Positions 1-5,322 of a stretch of 5,322 bases of DNA are shown one piece after another. Source of the stretch: Bacteroidota bacterium (GTDB taxonomy: Bacteria > Bacteroidota > Bacteroidia > Flavobacteriales > Flavobacteriaceae); contig JADWMI010000002.1 in assembly GCA_015767395.1 (NCBI GenBank), positions 18,573 through 23,894 of the forward strand, in the 5' to 3' direction. A program made the translations under genes and the position numbers. The number at the start of each line of letters is the position of its first letter. Positions within the stretch are counted from its first letter, which is position 1. The notes beneath the pieces are model-generated. The model did no database searches. It had not been told where the DNA came from and was given only the letters and a program-made list of their open reading frames with translations.

Positions 1-1629
1 AAAACTGAAATTGAAAACATTGTTTTTGAAAAACCAGAAATTGCAGAAGAGGTAGCGATTGATGTTGAAAAAATTGTAGAAGAAGTTCATGTTGAAGAAA
101 ACCTATCTGATAAATTAGTTAAAAACTTTGGCGAATTTGATCCAAAATTAGAATTGGGGAATTATACTTTCCCAACATTAAATTTATTAAGAGATTATAA
201 CGAAAGTATTTCTGTAGATCAGGAAGAACTGGAGGCCCATAAAAATAGAATTGTTGAAACGCTTAATAATTACAAAATTGGAATTGCTAAAATAAAAGCA
301 ACAGTGGGACCAACAGTTACCTTATATGAAATAGTGCCAGATGTTGGTATCCGAATTTCAAAAATTAAAAATTTAGAAGACGATATTGCTTTATCACTTT
401 CGGCTCTTGGAATTAGAATTATCGCTCCAATTCCTGGAAAAGGAACTATAGGTATTGAAGTGCCAAACAAAAAACCGACGATGGTTTCAATGAAATCTGT
501 GATTTCTTCAGCTAAATTTCAAAATTCAGAAATGGAATTGCCAATTGCTTTAGGAAAAACAATTTCAAATGAAACATTTGTGGTTGATTTGGCTAAAATG
601 CCACACTTATTAATGGCAGGTGCTACAGGACAAGGTAAATCTGTTGGATTGAATGCAGTGTTAACTTCATTATTATATAAAAAACATCCTGCTGAAGTAA
701 AGTTTGTATTGGTTGATCCTAAAAAAGTAGAATTAACTTTATTCAACAAAATTGAAAGACATTACTTAGCAAAATTACCAGATACCGATGAAGCTATAAT
801 TACAGATACAACAAAAGTAATTAACACTTTAAATTCATTGTGTATTGAAATGGACAATCGTTATGACCTGCTTAAATTAGCTATGGTGCGCAATATTAAA
901 GAATACAATACAAAATTTAAATCCAGGAAATTAAATCCTGAAAATGGACATAAATATTTACCTTATATTGTTTTAGTTATTGATGAATTTGCTGATTTAA
1001 TTATGACTGCAGGTAAGGAGGTTGAAACACCTATTGCACGTTTAGCACAGTTAGCCCGTGCTATTGGTATTCATTTAATTGTTGCTACGCAACGTCCTTC
1101 AGTAAATGTAATAACAGGAATCATCAAGGCAAACTTCCCATCAAGAGCCGCTTTTAGGGTGACTTCAAAAATAGATTCAAGAACCATTCTTGATACCTCA
1201 GGTGCTGATCAATTAATTGGTAAAGGAGATATGTTATATGTTGGAAGTAATGATGTAATTCGTTTACAATGTGCTTTTGTTGATACACCTGAAGTTGAAA
1301 AAATAACTGAATTTATTGGTTCACAACGTGCCTATCCCGATGCTTATTTATTACCTGAATATAGTGGTGAAGAGAGTGGCACAAGTCTTGATATTGATAT
1401 CAGCGAAAGAGATGTATTGTTTAGAGATGCAGCATTATTAATTGTACATGCACAACAAGGTTCGGCATCTTTATTACAACGAAAATTAAAATTAGGCTAT
1501 AACAGGGCCGGTAGATTGATTGACCAACTAGAAGCTGCAGGTATTGTTGGAACTTTTGAAGGAAGTAAAGCACGACAAGTGTTAGTACCTGATGAAATGG
1601 CTTTAAATAAATTATTAGATGACGTTTAA
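1..1629 (+). CDS. ftsK: DNA translocase FtsK, C-terminal motor and gamma domains (5'-partial)
   Basis: FtsK is a division-septum DNA pump that moves chromosome ends and activates XerCD recombination at dif. The frame is open from base 1, so the gene starts upstream; the TTG at 154 is an internal codon. In the 542 visible residues, 1-45 are a Glu-rich linker with no membrane segment, followed by the alpha/beta motor. Walker A GATGQGKS lies at about 207-214 (bases 619-642). Walker B is at about 323-333, with Asp-Glu at 328-329 (bases 982-987). It is followed by family-typical ATQRPSVNVITG and SKIDSRTILD blocks. Residues about 467-529 form the winged-helix gamma domain (QRKLKLGYNRAGRLIDQLE) that in the family reads KOPS-type sequences. 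Motor and gamma domain look intact. The N-terminal transmembrane domain is expected upstream but is not visible. The family assignment is very secure. SpoIIIE-type naming would be equivalent, but the phylum favours FtsK. Confidence 0.96.
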   Translation, partial: KTEIENIVFEKPEIAEEVAIDVEKIVEEVHVEENLSDKLVKNFGEFDPKLELGNYTFPTLNLLRDYNESISVDQEELEAHKNRIVETLNNYKIGIAKIKATVGPTVTLYEIVPDVGIRISKIKNLEDDIALSLSALGIRIIAPIPGKGTIGIEVPNKKPTMVSMKSVISSAKFQNSEMELPIALGKTISNETFVVDLAKMPHLLMAGATGQGKSVGLNAVLTSLLYKKHPAEVKFVLVDPKKVELTLFNKIERHYLAKLPDTDEAIITDTTKVINTLNSLCIEMDNRYDLLKLAMVRNIKEYNTKFKSRKLNPENGHKYLPYIVLVIDEFADLIMTAGKEVETPIARLAQLARAIGIHLIVATQRPSVNVITGIIKANFPSRAAFRVTSKIDSRTILDTSGADQLIGKGDMLYVGSNDVIRLQCAFVDTPEVEKITEFIGSQRAYPDAYLLPEYSGEESGTSLDIDISERDVLFRDAALLIVHAQQGSASLLQRKLKLGYNRAGRLIDQLEAAGIVGTFEGSKARQVLVPDEMALNKLLDDV

Positions 1630-1655
1630 AACGTATTTATAAACTACACAAACAA

Positions 1656-2306
1656 ATGAAAAAAATATTACTGTTAGCAATTATTACCTTTGCAAATTTC
1701 GCGGCATTTAGTCAAAATTCAACTGAAGCTAAAAAGTTATTGGATGAAGTGGCTGCAAAAGTTGAAATTTACGAAAATATTGAAATTGAGTTCAACCACT
1801 CTTTAGATAATTTAGATGCTGATGTGCATCAAGAAACTAGAGGGAATGCCATTTTACAAGGTGACTTGTACCATTTGAATTATATGGGTACAGAGCAAAT
1901 TTTTGACGGAAAAAAAGTTTATTTAATTATTCATGAAGATGAAGAAGTTATTATTCAAGCTCCTTCTGATGGAGATGATACTTTAACCCCATCAAAAATG
2001 TTTTCCTTCTATAAAAGTGGTTACACTTATGCTATGGGATCGTTAGAAACTATAAATGGTGTTAAAATACAATATGTAGAACTTATACCTATAGATACAA
2101 ATTCTGAGATTGGGAATATTAAAGTAGGTGTTGATGTAAAATCAAAACATATTTATAATATTATTGAAACTGGAAAAAACAATACAATTACAACTCTAGA
2201 AGTAAGATCCTTCAAAACAAATCAAACGCTTTCAGAAAAGCTATTTATCTTTGACTTATCAAAGTACAAGGATCAAAAGAAATACACCATCTCTGAACCA
2301 AACTAA
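1656..2306 (+). CDS. lolA: LolA-like periplasmic outer-membrane lipoprotein carrier
   Basis: This is a predicted periplasmic chaperone that carries lipoproteins from the inner-membrane Lol exporter to the outer membrane. The 216-residue precursor is close in size to E. coli LolA (about 200). Residues 1-19 are a signal peptide: Lys-Lys at 2-3, a hydrophobic core, and a signal peptidase I site Ala17-Phe18-Ser19 before Gln20, typical of flavobacteria. There is no lipobox, so the product should be soluble. Residues about 25-205 show the LolA/LolB-like alternating beta-strand pattern, including EIEFNHSL at 43-50, TRGNAILQGDLYHLNY at 61-76 and FDGKKVYLI at 83-91. It starts 26 bases after ftsK with an A-rich leader and no Shine-Dalgarno, and ends 6 bases before the permease gene, which supports co-transcription. 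Family sequence identity is low, so the fold and role rest on pattern and context. Another LolA-like carrier, for example for other lipids, is possible. Confidence 0.85.
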   Translation: MKKILLLAIITFANFAAFSQNSTEAKKLLDEVAAKVEIYENIEIEFNHSLDNLDADVHQETRGNAILQGDLYHLNYMGTEQIFDGKKVYLIIHEDEEVIIQAPSDGDDTLTPSKMFSFYKSGYTYAMGSLETINGVKIQYVELIPIDTNSEIGNIKVGVDVKSKHIYNIIETGKNNTITTLEVRSFKTNQTLSEKLFIFDLSKYKDQKKYTISEPN

Positions 2307-2312
2307 ATAGCA

Positions 2313-2315
2313 TTG
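2313..2315 (+). promoter_or_regulatory. TTG initiation codon of the LptF/LptG-family permease
   Basis: The upstream lolA-like gene is in the same frame and its TAA at 2304-2306 closes that frame. Only ATA, GCA and then TTG follow. The TTG gives MKIFDKYILKSF, the usual N-terminus of this family just before TM1. The next in-frame ATG, near 2397, lies inside TM1 and would remove most of that helix. No Shine-Dalgarno sequence is visible. A TTG start six bases after the preceding stop fits translation by reinitiation or coupling, possibly limiting permease dose (inference). Confidence 0.8.
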
Positions 2316-3761
2316 AAAATATTCGATAAATATATTTTAAAAAGCTTTGCACAACCATTATTAGCTACTTTTTTCGTGGTGCTTTTTGTGTTAGTTATGC
2401 AGGCCTTATGGTTGGCATTCGACGAAATTGCTGGTAAAGGAATCGATTTAGTTTTTATTTTAAAATTTCTGTGGTACTTGGCACTAATGCTAACGCCAAC
2501 TGCATTGCCTATTGGTATTTTATTGTCATCTATTATGGCTTTAGGTAATTTAGCCGAAAACTATGAATTCGCTGCAATGAAATCTGCGGGAATATCATTG
2601 AAAAGAGTCATTAGACCATTGGTTATTTTGACTTTTTTATTAAGCGGATTAAACTTTATTTTCTTGAACAACATTTATCCTTGGGCTACTTTGAAGCAAA
2701 AGAATTTATATTTGAATATGAAAATGAAAAAACCTGCCCTTGCTTTGGTTCCAAGTGCTTTCAATACAGACATCCCCGGCTTTAGCATTAAATTTGAAGA
2801 GAAATATGGTGAAGAAGAAAACCTATTAAAGAATGTTCAAATAGCTGATTTAAATGCTGGAAAAGGAAAAATAAAAGTTATTACCGCAAAAAAAGGAACT
2901 ATTTCTGCTGATGAAGGTAGTAAATATATGACCTTGACGCTTGAAGATGGAAATTATTATGAGGAACACATAAAAAGAGTAATGACTCAAAAGGACAGGG
3001 AGAAAATGCCTGCTTCAAGTGCCACTTTTGAAAAATATACCATTAACATTGACATTTCATCTTTTAATGATGATGAAAGTTTAAAGGATGAAAAAATAAA
3101 AGAGCATCACGGAATGCTAAGTGTAAAACAGCTAGATTCTATTTCTAAAATAAGAAAAATAGCATATGATGAATACATTGCAAATAGAGCCAGAACATTT
3201 TATACAATCTCAAAAGCAAAAAAACTATACAAATACCATGACACCTTAATTGACTCAAAATTAGCGCCTGAAATACTTGAAAATTTCAACTTAAATAATA
3301 AAAATATTGTTATAAGTGACGCTATACAGTCGGTAAAACGTGTTATTGAGAGAAGCAGTAACGAATTAATCAGTTTTAAAAATAAACGAAAATTACTAAA
3401 TCTTTACGATTTTGAATTTAGCTATCGATTTTCTTTTGCATTGGCCTGTTTGGTATTATTTTTTGTAGGCGCCCCATTAGGATCAATCATAAGAAAAGGA
3501 GGTTTTGGATTGCCAATGATAATGGCTATATTTATTTTTGTAATTTACTTTTTCATATCACAATTTGGAAAAAACTTATCTGAAGAAAGTGCTATTTCAT
3601 CTCTTTTTGGGAGTTGGCTTTCTACACTTATTTTATTACCTTTTGGAATATTATTGACCTATAGAGCAACCAAAGGAATGGGGATTTTTAGTATTGATGC
3701 TGTTTTTGACAACTTAAAAAAATTCTTTGGGAAATTTAACATAAAAACATTTATTAAATAA
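2313..3761 (+). CDS. LptF/LptG (YjgP/YjgQ) family permease
   Basis: This is a predicted inner-membrane subunit of the LptB2FG-type ABC exporter, which extracts lipopolysaccharide and passes it to the periplasmic bridge. It has 482 residues and six hydrophobic helices: about 14-36, 47-77, 101-118, 371-390, 399-418 and 427-450. A cytoplasmic coupling-helix segment, YEFAAMKSAGIS, sits at 84-95 between TM2 and TM3, where the LptB ATPase docks in the family. A periplasmic domain lies between TM3 and TM4, and the family-typical GAPLGSIIRKGGFGLP follows TM4 at 386-401. E. coli LptF and LptG have about 360 residues. Much of the extra length here is a Lys-rich, probably helical stretch at about 251-365. 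No ATPase is encoded here, as is usual for this family. Whether it acts as LptF or LptG cannot be decided from one protein, so no symbol is given. It starts at TTG and its stop overlaps the next ATG. Confidence 0.93.
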   Translation: MKIFDKYILKSFAQPLLATFFVVLFVLVMQALWLAFDEIAGKGIDLVFILKFLWYLALMLTPTALPIGILLSSIMALGNLAENYEFAAMKSAGISLKRVIRPLVILTFLLSGLNFIFLNNIYPWATLKQKNLYLNMKMKKPALALVPSAFNTDIPGFSIKFEEKYGEEENLLKNVQIADLNAGKGKIKVITAKKGTISADEGSKYMTLTLEDGNYYEEHIKRVMTQKDREKMPASSATFEKYTINIDISSFNDDESLKDEKIKEHHGMLSVKQLDSISKIRKIAYDEYIANRARTFYTISKAKKLYKYHDTLIDSKLAPEILENFNLNNKNIVISDAIQSVKRVIERSSNELISFKNKRKLLNLYDFEFSYRFSFALACLVLFFVGAPLGSIIRKGGFGLPMIMAIFIFVIYFFISQFGKNLSEESAISSLFGSWLSTLILLPFGILLTYRATKGMGIFSIDAVFDNLKKFFGKFNIKTFIK

Positions 3762-3763
3762 TG
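3759..3763 (+). promoter_or_regulatory. TAATG stop-start overlap between permease and ribB
   Basis: The permease stop codon TAA (3759-3761) shares its last A with the ATG of the ribB-type gene (3761-3763). No Shine-Dalgarno-like sequence precedes it; the leader is A/T-rich. Such overlaps usually indicate one mRNA and translational coupling by a terminating ribosome. This ties RibB synthesis to that of an envelope permease, but coupling itself is inferred. Confidence 0.75.
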
Positions 3764-4897
3764 AGTACAAATACTATCAAATTAAACAACATAAAAGAAG
3801 CTATTGAAGATATTAGAAATGGCAAAATAATAATTGTTGTTGATGATGAAGACAGAGAAAATGAAGGTGATTTTATTGCTGCAGCAGAATGTGTAACACC
3901 AGAAATGATAAATTTCATGGCGCTACACGGTAGAGGTTTAATTTGTGCACCGTTAACTGATGAACGCGCCGATGAACTAGATTTACCGCTAATGGTAAAT
4001 AAAAACACGGTATTACACAACACACAGTTTACTGTTTCGATTGACTTAATAGGTAGTGGATGTACTACTGGTATTTCTGCACAAGACAGAGCAAAAACGA
4101 TAAAGGCCATGACCAACAGTGATACCAAACCTGATGACTTTGGAAGACCAGGTCACATATTTCCTTTAAGAGCTAAACAAGGTGGTGTTTTAAGGAGAAC
4201 AGGGCATACTGAAGCCTCGATTGATTTAGCCCGTTTAGCAGGTTTTCAGCCAACCGGTATTTTAGTTGAAATTTTAAATGAAGATGGTACTATGGCTCGT
4301 CTTCCTCAATTATTGGAAGTTGCCAAAAAGTTTGATTTAAAAATTATTTCAATTGAAGATTTAGTGGCCTATAGAATGAAATATGATTCATTGATTTATA
4401 AAATTGAAGATTTTACAATCCAAACGCGTTTCGGTGAATTTAATTTAAAAGCATATAAACAAACAACAAACAATCAAGTACACATAGCTTTAACAAAAGG
4501 CGATTGGACAAAAGACGAACCTGTTTTAGTAAGAGTAAATTCTGCATTAATTAACAATGATATTATTCGCCTATTAACGGTTGAACCTGATGGTTCTTTT
4601 TCTAAAATATTTAAAAAAATTAATGATGAAGGAAAAGGTGTTACGGTATTTATCAGTCAAGAAAATCAATCATTCAATTTAATAAAACGTTTATCACTTT
4701 TAAAAGAATCTCAAAAAGCAACCGAAAACAAAGTTCCAAAAATTAAACCAGATGATAAAGATTTTGGAATTGGCGCTCAAATTTTACACGATTTAAATAT
4801 TTCTAAATTACGTGTTTTATCGAATGCTCCTTCAATTAAAAAAAGAATTGGTATGACTGGTTATGGACTTGAAGTAATAGAGTATGTAAGTTATTAA
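3761..4897 (+). CDS. ribB: RibB (DHBP synthase) fused to a degenerate GTP cyclohydrolase II-like domain
   Basis: The protein has 378 residues in two domains. Residues about 5-205 are 3,4-dihydroxy-2-butanone-4-phosphate synthase, which converts ribulose 5-phosphate to DHBP plus formate in riboflavin synthesis. The acidic metal/substrate motif DDEDRENEGD is intact at 28-37, as are GRPGHIFPL at 128-136 and RTGHTEASIDLARLAG at 146-161 with the metal-ligand His149. Residues about 206-378 align with GTP cyclohydrolase II (RibA): HIALTKGD, VLVRVNS, FGIGAQIL, GYGLEVIEY. However, the domain contains no cysteine, so the three-Cys zinc site is absent (aligned positions are about Leu253, Val264 and Pro266). 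The EGRGIGL-type block reads ENQSFNL, and the catalytic Arg near DERD is Lys in DDKD. The protein is expected to make DHBP but not open GTP. The gene overlaps the permease stop by one base. Automatic pipelines would probably call it bifunctional ribBA. It resembles the RibBX class described in Proteobacteria. Confidence 0.94.
   Translation: MSTNTIKLNNIKEAIEDIRNGKIIIVVDDEDRENEGDFIAAAECVTPEMINFMALHGRGLICAPLTDERADELDLPLMVNKNTVLHNTQFTVSIDLIGSGCTTGISAQDRAKTIKAMTNSDTKPDDFGRPGHIFPLRAKQGGVLRRTGHTEASIDLARLAGFQPTGILVEILNEDGTMARLPQLLEVAKKFDLKIISIEDLVAYRMKYDSLIYKIEDFTIQTRFGEFNLKAYKQTTNNQVHIALTKGDWTKDEPVLVRVNSALINNDIIRLLTVEPDGSFSKIFKKINDEGKGVTVFISQENQSFNLIKRLSLLKESQKATENKVPKIKPDDKDFGIGAQILHDLNISKLRVLSNAPSIKKRIGMTGYGLEVIEYVSY
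4376..4894 (+). other. RibA-like domain lacking zinc cysteines (RibBX-like)
   Basis: This domain-level feature covers residues about 206-378 of the ribB-type gene. The reading frame is intact and scaffold motifs of GTP cyclohydrolase II persist, so it is a maintained domain and not a decaying pseudogene tail. The catalytic zinc cysteines, the Arg-Gln-Glu-Gly-Arg-Gly substrate loop and the Arg in the DERDF-type motif are all replaced. A structural, dimerisation or regulatory role is likely by inference. Confidence 0.85.
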
Positions 4898-4915
4898 TCA
4901 ACATAATTTTCTGCA

Positions 4916-5322
4916 ATGAACAAGATAATAATAAGCTGTATTAGTTGCTTTTTTATATTTTTTAGTTGCAATTCGCCACAACAAAAAAAAGTTGAAAAAA
5001 AAATTACTGAAACTAGCAATGGTTTTACCCTAAATGGTCATATAAAAAGCTATTTATCAGATAAAGTCTATTTAAATAAAATACTTGAGCATTCAATTTA
5101 CCCGATTGACTCTGCTATTATTGAAAACAATCGTTTTGTTTTTAACGGTATTGTTAATTATCCGGAACGTTTTCAATTAACCTTTGAAAATTATTCCGCT
5201 TCTATTACGCTAATTATAGAAAACACGGCTTTTGAAATAGAAGTTGACCCAATTTTAATCCAGGAGCCTAAAATTATTGGTTCACCTTTGAATACTTTGC
5301 TTTTTGAATACAAACAAAATGC
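4916..5322 (+). CDS. DUF4369-like lipoprotein (3'-partial)
   Basis: The frame stays open from ATG 4916 to the window end, giving 135 complete codons. The N-terminus is a lipoprotein signal: Lys3, a hydrophobic run, then FIFFSC with the predicted lipidated Cys18. A short polar Lys/Gln linker follows. From about residue 35 the pattern (FTLNGHIKSY, then VYLNK, 'IDSA', FVFNGIV, PERFQLTF, IIENTAFEIEV, IIGSPLNTLLFEY) matches the beta-rich DUF4369 domain of Bacteroidota lipoproteins, as I recall that family. In many relatives a thioredoxin-like TlpA/AhpC domain follows; that part would lie beyond the window and cannot be confirmed. The start is 18 bases after ribB with no terminator between, so it probably belongs to the same transcript. 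The cellular role is unknown. Envelope localisation is well supported; the side of the outer membrane is not. Confidence 0.82.
   Translation, partial: MNKIIISCISCFFIFFSCNSPQQKKVEKKITETSNGFTLNGHIKSYLSDKVYLNKILEHSIYPIDSAIIENNRFVFNGIVNYPERFQLTFENYSASITLIIENTAFEIEVDPILIQEPKIIGSPLNTLLFEYKQN

Noticed and set aside
154..156. TTG as the start of the FtsK gene
   Set aside because: The frame is open back to base 1 and encodes a typical acidic FtsK linker. FtsK also needs an upstream membrane domain, so this is an internal Leu codon.
619..642. Gln in the FtsK Walker A (GATGQGKS instead of GATGSGKS) as an abnormal ATPase
   Set aside because: The Lys-Ser core is intact, and the Gln variant is, as I recall, normal for Bacteroidota FtsK.
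270..749. Two minus-strand reading frames (270-470 and 519-749) inside ftsK
   Set aside because: Both are opposite well-conserved FtsK motor sequence, including Walker A, and show no recognisable domain or leader.
1622..1634. Dyad ACGTTT-A-AAACGT over the ftsK stop codon, as an operator or terminator
   Set aside because: Six-base arms with a one-base centre cannot form a terminator hairpin, no T-run follows, and a few such dyads are expected by chance in 5 kb of AT-rich DNA.
2246..2253. TATCTTTG, resembling the Bacteroidota -7 element TAnnTTTG, upstream of the permease gene
   Set aside because: No TTG -33 element is visible at the right distance. It lies within the lolA-like coding sequence, and such 8-mers are common in AT-rich DNA.
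3754..4128. 124-residue antisense reading frame opposite the start of ribB
   Set aside because: It overlaps the conserved RibB catalytic region. Its Ser/Ile/Phe-rich translation is what the reverse complement of that coding sequence would give, and no independent family signal is visible.

Overview
The window reads as an ordinary piece of a Bacteroidota chromosome, most likely class Flavobacteriia. The DNA is strongly AT-rich. Start codons have A-rich leaders without Shine-Dalgarno sequences. The protein families are typical of that phylum: an FtsK with a GATGQGKS Walker A, a LolA-like protein with an 'AFS|Q' signal-peptide end, a long LptF/LptG-type permease, and a DUF4369-like lipoprotein. 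I cannot name a genus from sequence alone.

Layout: all five genes are on the + strand and almost the whole window is coding. (1) Positions 1-1629 hold the 3' part of ftsK, whose N-terminal membrane domain lies upstream of the window. (2) After 26 bases, 1656-2306 encodes a LolA-like periplasmic lipoprotein carrier. (3) After 6 bases, 2313-3761 encodes a six-TM LptF/LptG-family permease that starts at TTG. (4) Overlapping by one base (TAATG), 3761-4897 encodes a RibB (DHBP synthase) fused to a GTP-cyclohydrolase-II-like domain that has lost its zinc cysteines. (5) After 18 bases, a lipoprotein gene begins at 4916 and runs off the window end. No intergenic space exceeds 26 bases. I saw no terminator hairpin, tRNA, rRNA, CRISPR, insertion sequence or long repeat.

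The tight same-strand packing suggests one transcription unit (inference). The genes combine chromosome segregation at division (FtsK), envelope biogenesis (LolA-like carrier, Lpt-type permease, lipoprotein) and riboflavin precursor synthesis (RibB). I recall the order ftsK-lolA-lptF/G-ribB as common in flavobacteria, so the set looks like core genome rather than an accessory island.

I found no clearly undescribed system. The most interesting observation is the RibB fusion. Its RibB half keeps its catalytic motifs, but its RibA-like half has no cysteine at all and has altered substrate-binding motifs. This parallels the RibBX architecture described in Proteobacteria and makes an automatic 'bifunctional RibBA' annotation misleading. 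Secondary points are the TTG start and large extra periplasmic segment of the permease, and two long A-tracts just after the lipid-attachment cysteine of the last gene.
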